A stretch of 43,461 bases of DNA from an uncultured Clostridia bacterium (GTDB taxonomy: Bacteria; Bacillota; Clostridia; TANB77; CAG-508), in NCBI GenBank assembly GCA_948745425.1, contig CAPZDM010000006.1:1-43461 (forward strand), read 5' to 3'. The first letter of the stretch is position 1. The number at the start of each line of letters is the position of its first letter. Shown in pieces: positions 33,874-41,305 of this stretch. The notes below the pieces were generated by a model. It saw only the letters and a list, made by a program, of their open reading frames with translations, ran no database searches and had not been told where the DNA came from. A program made the position numbers and the translations under genes.

Positions 33874-35810
33874 TATTTTTCTCCAATCCTTAGTTCTTTA
33901 TCTGTTGTTACTATTAGGCTTATTATTTGTGTATCTATGTTGTAAATTTCATTGATGGATTCTCTGTTGTCTATAAATATTGGTGCTGATGTATTATAAA
34001 ATTTAATTAGTGTATTGATGATATCTAGTCCTGCAAGTATTTTGTGTGCATTGTTTACATCTGCATATGGTACTCCGTTTACTAGCGTATCACAGCATTC
34101 TACTAATCCACCATTTATCTGTGTATCAAATAGTCTAAATTTTACTAGTTCAAACTTGCTATTTATTGCATTTTCTAATAATTCGACTTTAGTTTTTGTA
34201 AATTCTTCTAGTGCATATTGTTGACCTTCTAATTCTTGTATTTTGCTTGAGATTACTTCTTCTTCATTTTGTAATTCTGTTATACGTTCCTTTGTTTTTT
34301 CTTGTATTTCTCGTTCATTTAATGTTTTATTTAATTTGTTTATTTCTTCAGTTATTTCTGCTTTTTTATTTTGTAATTCCGAAATATCTCCATTGGTTAA
34401 GTTATTTACTTTTTCTTCTAGTTCTTTTACTTTCTTATCTTTGTCCATATATTCTGGCATTGAAGTTACATCAAATGTATTTTCACTTTCTTTTGCTTTT
34501 TCTAATTCTGCAATTTTATTGTTTATATTTTCCAACTTACTGTTTGCATCTTGCATTTCTTGTTGTAGTTTTTCTCTAGCCTTTGTATTTTCATCTATTC
34601 TTGCATTTATAGATTGTCCTTCTTTGTTTATTGCATCTTGCTCTGCCTTTTTATGTGTATTAAAATTATTTTCAAATTGTTTTTTTATTTCTTCCTTTTG
34701 GTCTGTTTCGTATTCCCTTTTGCAGGTTGGACATACAAATGAATTTGGATCATATTCTAATTTTTGATTATTAACTATATCCCATTCTTTATATAATTCT
34801 TCTTTTCTCTTTTGGTCTTGCTCTATTTTTATTTTTCTTTCATTATCTTCATCTTGTTTTACTCTTATTGTACTTTCAGCTATTCTCTTTTCGTTTTGTA
34901 AATTAATTAGGTCATTAGAATACTTTTGTGAATATTCTGTTTCTTTTTTTAATTTAAAATCTGCTAGTTCTTGTTTCGCCTCAGTTAATTCCCCTGCTAT
35001 TTTCATATTTTCTTTTGATTTAGCTTGTACATCTGTCATTTCTGTTTCGATTTTCTGTAATTCCTGGTCATATTGTTCTTTTTGCTTTTCTATTTCTTCA
35101 TAATTAATATTGTGTTCGGTTATTAATGTATTTGTTAGTTCATCAATTCTTACTGGTATCGTTTCTTTTTCTTTATTTAAGTCCTTTATTTTTGCTTGTA
35201 CTACTTTTTTATAATCATCTATGGACCTTCCCTCTATGTTATCCTTAATTATCTTGAACTCTTCCTTTGAATTGAGTATTTCGTCATCTGATATTGTAGT
35301 ACCTGATATATTTATCAGCAATTCTCTTCTTTCTGTCCATTTTAATTGATTATTAAAATATGTTGGATCTGTAATTAGCTTAAATAAACTTTCAGGTATC
35401 AAACTATTGATTTTTTCTTCATAATCTTTCTTTTTTATTGGTACTTCATCTATCCAATAGTTAGTTTCATGTCCAGCAAATTCTTGTTCTGACTGTCCTC
35501 TTTTAGTTACCCATTTTTCGTGAAGTATTTTTTTGAATACCATTTTCATTTCATCAACTACCAATGTTGCCTCAACTTCATGGTCTAAAAAATGAATTGG
35601 TTTATTCTCACTATCTAATGTTTTTATATTAAAATCTTTTCTGTCATTGCTATCTTTGTCAAAGAATAGCCATTTAAATGCATCAAATATTGTTGTTTTT
35701 CCTGTTGCATTTTTTCCGTAAATATTTGTATTTTCACTATTAAAATCAATTTTTAAATCTTTTATTCCTTTGAAATTTTTTAATTTCAAATTAGATATTC
35801 TTATCTTCAT
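33873..35810 (-). CDS. SbcC/Rad50-like ATPase with one zinc hook
   Basis: 645 aa. Walker A GKNATGKTTIFDAFKWLF at about residues 32-49, two coiled-coil arms, and a CxxC hook at C360-C363 (FVCPTCKREYE). The C-terminal ATPase half ends near LDIINTLIKFYNTSAPIFIDNRESIN with a Walker-B-like acidic segment. Shorter than cellular SbcC, in keeping with phage versions. Together with RecT and the MBL hydrolase it forms the recombination module. Good AAGGAG binding site. Confidence 0.93.
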   Translation of the reverse strand: MKIRISNLKLKNFKGIKDLKIDFNSENTNIYGKNATGKTTIFDAFKWLFFDKDSNDRKDFNIKTLDSENKPIHFLDHEVEATLVVDEMKMVFKKILHEKWVTKRGQSEQEFAGHETNYWIDEVPIKKKDYEEKINSLIPESLFKLITDPTYFNNQLKWTERRELLINISGTTISDDEILNSKEEFKIIKDNIEGRSIDDYKKVVQAKIKDLNKEKETIPVRIDELTNTLITEHNINYEEIEKQKEQYDQELQKIETEMTDVQAKSKENMKIAGELTEAKQELADFKLKKETEYSQKYSNDLINLQNEKRIAESTIRVKQDEDNERKIKIEQDQKRKEELYKEWDIVNNQKLEYDPNSFVCPTCKREYETDQKEEIKKQFENNFNTHKKAEQDAINKEGQSINARIDENTKAREKLQQEMQDANSKLENINNKIAELEKAKESENTFDVTSMPEYMDKDKKVKELEEKVNNLTNGDISELQNKKAEITEEINKLNKTLNEREIQEKTKERITELQNEEEVISSKIQELEGQQYALEEFTKTKVELLENAINSKFELVKFRLFDTQINGGLVECCDTLVNGVPYADVNNAHKILAGLDIINTLIKFYNTSAPIFIDNRESINEIYNIDTQIISLIVTTDKELRIGEK

Positions 35811-35812
35811 TA

Positions 35813-35965
35813 TTATTTCTCCTTCCTATGCATAGCAATTATTTTTTCTGCATCTTCCATTGCCTCTTTATATCCACATTCTGAGCATATATCTGTCTTG
35901 TTATCTCTCCTGCTCAATGCTGGTCTATTTCCAAGTGGTCCACCACATTTAGGACATTTTTCCAT
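35813..35965 (-). CDS. Small zinc-ribbon protein
   Basis: 50 aa with two Cys pairs (EKCPKCGGPLGN ... ICSECGYKEAMED). ATG 35965 has AAAGGAG upstream. Directly precedes the SbcC-like gene with an almost overlapping stop. Common in phages; role unknown. Confidence 0.78.
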   Translation of the reverse strand: MEKCPKCGGPLGNRPALSRRDNKTDICSECGYKEAMEDAEKIIAMHRKEK

Positions 35966-36056
35966 TTTATTGCTCCTTTCTGCTCTTGATTTCTAAAATT
36001 CTATGTGCTAGAATAAAGTCAGAGCATTTTTCAAAGTGTTTTATAGAACTATTTAT

Positions 36057-36374
36057 TTACTTTGGTCGGTATTTGGTAGTTCTATTATTTTGTGCTAATA
36101 CATCTAATCCATATAAATCAACTGCTAATCTTTTATAATGCTCGGATGCAATTTCTTTCATTTTTCTTGTTGCTAGTTGCGAATTATTATAGTGATTTGC
36201 CTCTCCTATATCAATGATTCTCTTTAATGTATCAAGCATATCTTGTTTTAGATCCTTTATTTCATTGTTCTTATGCTCCAATTGTGAATTCAAAAGGTCT
36301 ATTTTAAAGTCTTTATCTCTTACTAAGTTTGCTGATATATTATCTTCAGTTTCTTTCATATGTTTTGCATTCAT
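36057..36374 (-). CDS. Coiled-coil phage protein
   Basis: 105 aa, helical (DLLNSQLEHKNNEIKDLKQDMLDTLKRII) with an alkaline end (NNRTTKYRPK). Early gene, role unknown. Confidence 0.7.
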   Translation of the reverse strand: MNAKHMKETEDNISANLVRDKDFKIDLLNSQLEHKNNEIKDLKQDMLDTLKRIIDIGEANHYNNSQLATRKMKEIASEHYKRLAVDLYGLDVLAQNNRTTKYRPK

Positions 36375-36488
36375 TTATCTCACCCCTTTCAAAAGTTTTA
36401 AATTATTTTTCATAATTCGTAATGTTTCTTTCATCTTGTTGTATCTATATATGATAAATAAACTTTTCACATAAATTTTAATGCTCAT
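36375..36488 (-). CDS. Small basic phage protein
   Basis: 37 aa (MSIKIYVKSLFIIYRYNKMKETLRIM...). AAAGGAGG upstream of ATG 36488; it stops 3 bases before the next gene's start. Confidence 0.6.
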   Translation of the reverse strand: MSIKIYVKSLFIIYRYNKMKETLRIMKNNLKLLKGVR

Positions 36489-36633
36489 TTTTTTCCTCCT
36501 TTATAACCCATTCCAGTGCTTCTATTATTGCTGAGTGCATTTTTTGTTCTACTGTTCTTTCTTGAAATTTTATATTTTTTAGATATTCTTTGTGTTTCTT
36601 AATTTCTTCTTTTATTTGATTTTCTGTTTTCAT
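36478..36633 (-). CDS. Small charged phage protein
   Basis: 51 aa, Lys/Glu-rich helix (ENQIKEEIKKHKEYLKNIKFQERTVEQKM). GAGG upstream of ATG 36633; overlaps the next gene by 11 bases. Role unknown. Confidence 0.6.
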   Translation of the reverse strand: MKTENQIKEEIKKHKEYLKNIKFQERTVEQKMHSAIIEALEWVIKEEKNEH

Positions 36634-36838
36634 TTTTCTTTTCCTCGTTTCCTAAATATTCTTCTAAAAAAAGTATTATTAGTAGTCCAAAAATTGGAAT
36701 CAAATATTCTCCTCCAATTGCTGCATATCCTCTTATTTTTGTTGCATATTCAATTGATATTACAGTTACTATAATGGTTACTACTGTTATTACTGCTTCA
36801 ATTATTCTAAATATAAACTTTTTCTTATTAATTTTCAC
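36599..36838 (-). CDS. Small membrane protein
   Basis: 79 aa with two hydrophobic helices (IEAVITVVTIIVTVISIEY and YLIPIFGLLIILFLEEYLG) and a basic tail. The GTG start overlaps the upstream stop as TAGTG. May be a phage membrane effector; no family recognised. Confidence 0.7.
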   Translation of the reverse strand: MKINKKKFIFRIIEAVITVVTIIVTVISIEYATKIRGYAAIGGEYLIPIFGLLIILFLEEYLGNEEKKNENRKSNKRRN

Positions 36839-37029
36839 TATTCTTCTCCTTTCATTCTTTTCTTTTTATACCATTCTCTTATCGCACTCCCTAATGCTAC
36901 TTTTTCTTTTCCAAAATTTTCACTTGGAAAATCAGGCAAATTAAATATTGTTCTTGCTGTATCAATGTTGCATCCTCTTAATTCTGCAAAAGTCGATGGT
37001 GTATAAAAAATGTCATCTTTTAATTCCAT
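36838..37029 (-). CDS. Small DNA-binding (excisionase/HTH-like) protein
   Basis: 63 aa from ATG 37029 (AAAGGAGG upstream). Contains TPSTFAELRGCNIDTARTIFNLPDFPSENFGKEKVALGSAIREWY, a helix-turn-helix resembling excisionase or DUF-type early regulators. It is an early gene next to the antirepressor. Confidence 0.72.
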   Translation of the reverse strand: MELKDDIFYTPSTFAELRGCNIDTARTIFNLPDFPSENFGKEKVALGSAIREWYKKKRMKGEE

Positions 37030-37031
37030 TT

Positions 37032-37841
37032 TCATTCCTCCTTTGAATTTTGTGTGGTTGTCGCATTTTTATTTAAAAATTTATTTACAAAGTAAACTTG
37101 ACCTTTTCCTGTAACTTTAGGTGTTTTGTTTATACTTATATGTCCATCTGCGTGAGTAATAGTAGTTTCTTTTATTTCGAATAGCCCTTGATTCATTGCT
37201 TTTTGAGTTGGCATATTATAATCTGTCCCTTTTCTACTTATCAAATAACTGTTTTCTCTTAGCCATTCAAATAATCTATTTTGTCCTATATCACCACCAT
37301 TTTGCTTTATAATCTTTGCCAGTTCTCCTATTAAGATAGTTGTTTTACTTGCAGTTACAGAATCTGCAAATAATACTTTTGGCTTTTGCTCTTCTAATTG
37401 TTTTTCTCTTGTTGCTAGCTTTCTATTTACTACTATTAATGCTTTAGCAATTAATTCATCCTCTGAAAGTTCTTCTTCTCCTGCTATGTATCCACCTGTT
37501 TTACGAATACTTGGTAATACTTCATCGAACACCCAAGTTTCAAATTTCTCTGCACTTGGCAATTTTGAATGCGTAATTAGCCTATATAGATTTCCTTCAT
37601 CAATAAAATTTTTTTCTACCATTTGAATTGCTGGTGTTCCATCCTTTTTATATCCTGTTTGTACCCCTACCTCGTGTTTCGCTACCCCGCCTCTTTTACA
37701 ATGTCTCTGTATTGCATCATGTGGATTAGTGTATCCTAGCATTTTGGCTGAACCTGTTGCTTCAAATTCAAATTTTCCTCTTTCTTCTATTATTTGAATT
37801 TCTCCAAATTCTTGACTTTTAAATATTTGCAAATCTTTCAT
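37032..37841 (-). CDS. Antirepressor (Bro-N plus KilA-C-like)
   Basis: 269 aa. N-terminal Bro-like domain (IQIIEERGKFEFEATGSAKMLGY) and a C-terminal antirepressor region (ETWVFDEVLPSIRKTGGYI, LADSVTASKTTILIGELAKII, GQNRLFEWLRENSYLISRKGTDYNMPTQKAM). It would inactivate the CI-like repressor, offering a route to induction. The gene is preceded by operator 4 (37859-37874). Confidence 0.9.
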   Translation of the reverse strand: MKDLQIFKSQEFGEIQIIEERGKFEFEATGSAKMLGYTNPHDAIQRHCKRGGVAKHEVGVQTGYKKDGTPAIQMVEKNFIDEGNLYRLITHSKLPSAEKFETWVFDEVLPSIRKTGGYIAGEEELSEDELIAKALIVVNRKLATREKQLEEQKPKVLFADSVTASKTTILIGELAKIIKQNGGDIGQNRLFEWLRENSYLISRKGTDYNMPTQKAMNQGLFEIKETTITHADGHISINKTPKVTGKGQVYFVNKFLNKNATTTQNSKEE

Positions 37842-37858
37842 TCATATTTCCTCCTTTT

Positions 37859-37874
37859 ATTGTTTGTAGACAAT
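37859..37874. promoter_or_regulatory. Operator candidate 4 (ATTG-N8-CAAT)
   Basis: attgtttgtagacaat, with the same 16-bp ATTG-N8-CAAT form as the three operators upstream. It lies between the Cro-like and antirepressor genes. Confidence 0.6.
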
Positions 37875-37881
37875 GAAGTGG

Positions 37882-38094
37882 TTAAAAAAATATATATTGA
37901 TTATAATCTAAGTTGTTTTCTTTACAATATTTTATTACTTTCTCGCATACTTTTTTACTTGTAGCAGGTTTTCGTTTATTCATTATTTGATTCATATACG
38001 AATAATCTACATTAAGTTCTGCTACAAAATACGATAATTTTCCCCTAAACCTTTCATCAATTAGATTTTGAATGGCATTTACTTTAATTTGCAT
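37882..38094 (-). CDS. Cro-like HTH protein
   Basis: 70 aa from ATG 38094 (GGAGG upstream). A compact helix-turn-helix region (NAIQNLIDERFRGKLSYFVAELNVDYSYMNQIMNKRKPA) resembles phage Cro/CI DNA-binding domains. Encoded first in the leftward early operon. Confidence 0.8.
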   Translation of the reverse strand: MQIKVNAIQNLIDERFRGKLSYFVAELNVDYSYMNQIMNKRKPATSKKVCEKVIKYCKENNLDYNQYIFF

Positions 38095-38115
38095 ATAATT
38101 TCCAACCTCCTTTCT

Positions 38116-38131
38116 ATTGTCTGTAAACAAT
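38116..38131. promoter_or_regulatory. Operator candidate 1
   Basis: attgtctgtaaacaat, ATTG-N8-CAAT. Overlaps the leftward -10 (38129-38134). Confidence 0.7.
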
Positions 38132-38157
38132 ATATATCATCTATTGTTTTTTGTCAA
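38129..38157 (-). promoter_or_regulatory. Leftward early promoter
   Basis: TTGACA (38152-38157), 17-bp spacer, TATATT (38129-38134) on the minus strand, directly upstream of the Cro-like gene. Confidence 0.85.
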
Positions 38158-38158
38158 T
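38143..38158. promoter_or_regulatory. Operator candidate 2
   Basis: attgttttttgtcaat, ATTG-N8-CAAT. Covers the leftward -35, so binding would block that promoter. Confidence 0.7.
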
Positions 38159-38175
38159 AACTTTTTTAAAAAAAT

Positions 38176-38191
38176 ATTGTTTTTTTTCAAT
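38176..38191. promoter_or_regulatory. Operator candidate 3
   Basis: attgttttttttcaat, ATTG-N8-CAAT. Overlaps the -35 of the repressor promoter. Confidence 0.65.
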
Positions 38192-38205
38192 AATTATGTT
38201 ATGAT
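38177..38205 (+). promoter_or_regulatory. Repressor promoter
   Basis: TTGTTT (38177-38182), 17-bp spacer, TATGAT (38200-38205). A good AGGAGG-like site (GGGAGG) follows before ATG 38227. Confidence 0.7.
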
Positions 38206-38226
38206 ACTTATTGGGAGGTTTAATTT

Positions 38227-38976
38227 ATGTATAATCAAGAAAAATTTATAGAAATATTAAAGCAATGTCAAGGCAATCTTTCTTTAAATGAATATGCTAG
38301 AATTTCCAATGTTGATGTTGGTTATTTATGGAGAATAATAAATAAAAAGAAAAATAATCCTCCATCTCCTAAAATATTAGAGAAAATATCAAATACTTCA
38401 AAGGGAATTACAACTTATGATGAATTAATGGAAATCTGTGGATATATAAAATTAACTGGATTACATGATATAAATTTAAATGATGTAGAAATAATTATAT
38501 TAAATGAAATGCTTATCGATTATAAAAATTACTTAAGTCAAAATAACACTATATTTGATAAATTTAATGAACAAAAATATTTAAAAAAACTTCCAGATGA
38601 ATCTAAAAATAAAGTACTTATTGCTTTTAGAAGAAATTCATTAGATTTAATTTTAAACAATCAAAATAAAGATACTATTAATGATGAAGAATTTAAATTT
38701 GTATCTGAAGATGATGCAATGTATCCTCTATTAGACATTGGAGATATTGCATTGATTCATAGACAAGATTACATTGAAGATGGTGCTACTCTATTGATTA
38801 GTATGAATAATAGCAATACAATTAGAAAATTTATATTAAGCGAAGATAGCTCCTATTATACCTTAACGGCAATGAATGCTTGTTATAAAAATCTAAATAT
38901 TAATGTTAATGAAATAAATAAAATAAAAATACTTGGTAAAGTTATAAAAACAGAAAATATGAGTGCTTTTAAATAG
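38227..38976 (+). CDS. CI-like phage repressor with degenerate S24 domain
   Basis: 249 aa. The N-terminal third is a helix-turn-helix (NLSLNEYARISNVDVGYLWRII). The C-terminal part has the LexA/CI-like peptidase fold (SEDDAMYPLLDIGDIALIHRQ, then NNSNTIRKFILSEDSSYYTLTAMN). The usual catalytic Ser in D-S-M-x-P is Ala164 and the Lys in TVKRF is Arg200, so self-cleavage is not expected. It should repress both early promoters. Opposite strand to the early genes. Confidence 0.85.
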   Translation: MYNQEKFIEILKQCQGNLSLNEYARISNVDVGYLWRIINKKKNNPPSPKILEKISNTSKGITTYDELMEICGYIKLTGLHDINLNDVEIIILNEMLIDYKNYLSQNNTIFDKFNEQKYLKKLPDESKNKVLIAFRRNSLDLILNNQNKDTINDEEFKFVSEDDAMYPLLDIGDIALIHRQDYIEDGATLLISMNNSNTIRKFILSEDSSYYTLTAMNACYKNLNINVNEINKIKILGKVIKTENMSAFK

Positions 38977-39013
38977 ATTTACTTACAATAATAATTGAAA
39001 GGAGAAATAAACT

Positions 39014-39511
39014 ATGTTTTGTAAAAATTGTGGAAAAGAATTATTATCAGATGAAAAATACTGTTCGGGTTGTGGAAAGTCAGTTCTCTCAGAACAAATT
39101 TCATATACCAATGGGCAAACTGCAAAAAAGGATAAGGGTAAAGGAAAAATTACTGGTATTGTTCCAGGATTGATATTAATTGTGTTCATAGTAATTATAG
39201 TAGGATTTGTAAATTTAACTTCTACTCAAACTAATTCAAATCCTACTAATACAAATGAAAATAAAAACTCTAGTACCAATTCTAACGGAGCACTTATTAC
39301 ACTTGATGAATTTAATAAAATAGAAACTGGAATGTCTTATGAAGATGTTGTTAATATTATTGGATCAAATGGCACTTTAAGTTCTGAATCTAGTATCGGT
39401 AATTATACCACTCAAATATATACTTGGTATGGTAATATCTTTGGAGCTAATGCGAATGTTACTTTTCAAAATGGTAAAGTAGTTGGAAAAGCACAAGCAG
39501 GATTACATTAA
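39014..39511 (+). CDS. Zinc-ribbon, membrane-anchored DUF3862-like protein
   Basis: 165 aa. N-terminal zinc ribbon (CKNCGKEL ... CSGCGKS), a transmembrane segment (ITGIVPGLILIVFIVIIVGFV at about 46-66), a Ser/Asn/Thr linker and a C-terminal domain (LDEFNKIETGMSYEDVVNIIGSNG ... YGNIFGANANVTFQNGKVVG) like DUF3862/BLIP-type surface domains. Expressed next to the repressor, so probably made in lysogens; superinfection exclusion or surface modification is plausible but not shown. Confidence 0.8.
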   Translation: MFCKNCGKELLSDEKYCSGCGKSVLSEQISYTNGQTAKKDKGKGKITGIVPGLILIVFIVIIVGFVNLTSTQTNSNPTNTNENKNSSTNSNGALITLDEFNKIETGMSYEDVVNIIGSNGTLSSESSIGNYTTQIYTWYGNIFGANANVTFQNGKVVGKAQAGLH

Positions 39512-39525
39512 AAGGACGTGAAAAA

Positions 39526-39681
39526 ATGACTAGTGAAAAAGAAAAAAGAATTTGGAAAGAATTAGCAAAAGATGGAATACATAATGAAAAAGAATTAGAT
39601 GAAGCAATAAAAAATATGAAGCTATTAAATATTGGAGGATTTGTCAATAAATTTAAAAAAACTGATGGAAATATTAATTAA
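39526..39681 (+). CDS. Small charged protein
   Basis: 51 aa (EKRIWKELAKDGIHNEKELDEAIKNMKLLNIGGFVN). AAAGGACG upstream of ATG 39526. Lies after the DUF3862-like gene. Function unknown. Confidence 0.6.
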   Translation: MTSEKEKRIWKELAKDGIHNEKELDEAIKNMKLLNIGGFVNKFKKTDGNIN

Positions 39682-39685
39682 ACAT

Positions 39686-39732
39686 AAAAAAAGGATAATG
39701 TGTATTTTGTTTGCGACAACCACACATTATCC
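39686..39732 (-). terminator. Hairpin with minus-strand U-run
   Basis: 11-bp perfect stem (39693-39703 with 39722-39732), 18-nt loop. On the minus strand it is followed by seven U (39686-39692), so it terminates leftward transcription entering from the integrase side. On the plus strand there is no U-run. Confidence 0.65.
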
Positions 39733-39758
39733 AAGGTGCAACCACTAAAAGTGATTAC

Positions 39759-39777
39759 TTTTGTATTATATACAAAA
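39759..39777. repeat. 19-bp palindrome upstream of integrase
   Basis: TTTTGTAT-TAT-ATACAAAA, perfect 8-bp arms. Possible regulator or excisionase/integrase site, or promoter core (TATTATA). Confidence 0.5.
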
Positions 39778-39826
39778 CTCTTCATTTTTTCAAGTGGTAT
39801 TAAAAGAAAAATGGAGGTTTTTTATT

Positions 39827-41026
39827 ATGAGTACAGCTAAAAAACGTGGAAATGGCGAAGGTACTATATTTAAAAGAGAAATAAAAGGAAAAACTATATG
39901 GGTTACTGAATACACAATTGCTATGTGCGACAAAACAGGAAAGAGAAAACGTAAAACTATATATGGTAAAACAAGACAAGAAGTAAAAAACAAATTAGAG
40001 AAAATTATAACTGAACTAAATACTGATACCTACGTTGATAAATCAAAAGTTACCTTTTATGATATTGCTAAGGAATTTATTGATACAGGATATAATATGA
40101 ATAAATTAAAAGAAAGCTCCTACTCTCGTAAATTGCATACTTTAAAGAATATATCAACGCACTATATGGCTAATATGGAACTTCAAAAAATAACAGAAAG
40201 AGATCTAAAGGACTTTCTTATATATATTACAAAATATTCAGATTCTGTAATTGCTAAAATATACGGAATAGTTAATAATACTTTTAAAATTGCTGTAAGA
40301 AGAAATATATTGCGTTATAACTTTTTAGATGATCAATTAGAATTTGAAATTCCTTTGTCTAAAAAATATAAGAATAAATCTAAAGCTGTATCAGCATTTA
40401 CTATTGATGAGCAAAAACAACTTATAACAGAACTTCAAAAAACAAATAGATTTCGATATAAGTATCAAATTTTTATAAGTTTATTTACTGGTATGAGAAT
40501 GGGCGAAATAAATGCTTTAGATGTAAATGATATTGATTTTGAAAACAAGGTAATCCACATAAGAAGAACTATTACTCGTACATTCAAAGATAAAGCAACA
40601 ATCGGTTCTTACACAAAAACAGTAAGTGGAATAAGAGATTTAATAATGGATGATCATATTGAAAAAATTTTAAAAGAATATTTATCGTCTAAATATTATT
40701 CCAAGAATAAATATAATCTTATGTTTTGTAATTCTGATAAAGAATGCATAAGCACTGATACAGTTAATATGATGTTTAAATGTTTTTGTCGAGATCATAA
40801 TATTGGTAAAGGCTATGATGTGCATCAACATATGTTAAGACATACTTTTGCCACCAGATGTATAGAAGCTGGTATGCCAGCAGCTGTTTTAGCAAAAATT
40901 ATGGGACACGCCAATGTTGCAACCACATTAAATGTGTATTGTGAAGTCTTTGATAAATTTAAAAAAGAACATATTGATTTATCCTATACCTATTTAAAGG
41001 AAAATGGCTTAACAGTAGACTTATAA
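39827..41026 (+). CDS. int: Tyrosine integrase
   Basis: 399 aa from ATG 39827 (TGGAGG upstream). An N-terminal arm-type DNA-binding region (GEGTIFKREIKGKTIWVTEY) and core-binding domain precede the catalytic part: Arg224 in TGMRMGEINALDV, Lys264, His335/Arg338 in HMLRHTF, His361 in GHAN and nucleophile Tyr371 in NVYCE. It integrates and excises the prophage. Its gene ends about 130 bp from the truA remnant, placing attR in that interval. Confidence 0.96.
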   Translation: MSTAKKRGNGEGTIFKREIKGKTIWVTEYTIAMCDKTGKRKRKTIYGKTRQEVKNKLEKIITELNTDTYVDKSKVTFYDIAKEFIDTGYNMNKLKESSYSRKLHTLKNISTHYMANMELQKITERDLKDFLIYITKYSDSVIAKIYGIVNNTFKIAVRRNILRYNFLDDQLEFEIPLSKKYKNKSKAVSAFTIDEQKQLITELQKTNRFRYKYQIFISLFTGMRMGEINALDVNDIDFENKVIHIRRTITRTFKDKATIGSYTKTVSGIRDLIMDDHIEKILKEYLSSKYYSKNKYNLMFCNSDKECISTDTVNMMFKCFCRDHNIGKGYDVHQHMLRHTFATRCIEAGMPAAVLAKIMGHANVATTLNVYCEVFDKFKKEHIDLSYTYLKENGLTVDL

Positions 41027-41159
41027 TTATCTATTGTTACAGCCACTGTTACAGCCTTGCGAAAAATTTTCAACTATATTTCAAAACTTGTGAAATATAG
41101 TTGAAATGCTAAAGTTCAATAATATATAGGGTTTGAATAAGTTTCACACTTTTTGAAAT
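41027..41159. other. Region between integrase and truA remnant (attR area)
   Basis: No ORF of note. Contains the perfect 16-bp inverted repeat (41068-41106) and a second imperfect copy (about 41132-41168). Integrase arm sites and part of the attachment site are expected here. Confidence 0.6.
41068..41106. repeat. Perfect 16-bp inverted repeat
   Basis: Arms 41068-41083 and 41091-41106 with a 7-base loop. No U-run follows, so it is not a standard terminator. A related imperfect repeat follows near 41132-41168. Candidate integrase/excisionase site or RNA hairpin after the integrase mRNA. Confidence 0.65.
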
Positions 41160-41246
41160 TTAGTTCAATCCCTTAATTTTTGTCTGAGCTTGCCATCCAT
41201 TAAACTCTTTTCCATCATATTCTATGGTTAATTTTATATTTCTCAT
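41160..41246 (-). pseudogene. truA: truA 5' remnant at the prophage junction
   Basis: 28 codons from ATG 41246 (GGGAGT upstream): RNIKLTIEYDGKEFNGWQAQ matches the start of tRNA pseudouridine synthase A (EYDG, GWQ), then diverges (TKIKGLN) and stops at TAA 41160-41162. The catalytic Asp region of TruA (GRTDxGVHA, near residue 50) is missing. The rest of the gene is expected at the other prophage end, outside the window. This shows the phage inserted within truA. TruA makes pseudouridine at tRNA positions 38-40. Confidence 0.85.
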
Positions 41247-41267
41247 ATTTACTCCCTAGTTACATAA

Positions 41268-41295
41268 CCTCGCAGAAATGCGAGGGTCATTTTTT
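41268..41295 (+). terminator. Rho-independent terminator, plus strand
   Basis: CCTCGCA-GAAA-TGCGAGG (41268-41285) followed by GTCA and six T. It faces right and ends transcripts from the integrase side before the gltX 3' end. Confidence 0.8.
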
Positions 41296-41305
41296 ATAAA
41301 AAATA

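Noticed and set aside
35967..36056. Short ORF after the TAA of the gene at 36057-36374
   Set aside because: It continues in the same frame after the stop with protein-like sequence (IKHFEKCSDFILAHRILEIK) but has no start codon or binding site. Possibly stop read-through or a remnant; not supported enough.
41268..41295. Terminator for gltX
   Set aside because: The U-run lies on the plus strand, so it does not end the gltX transcript, which runs leftward.
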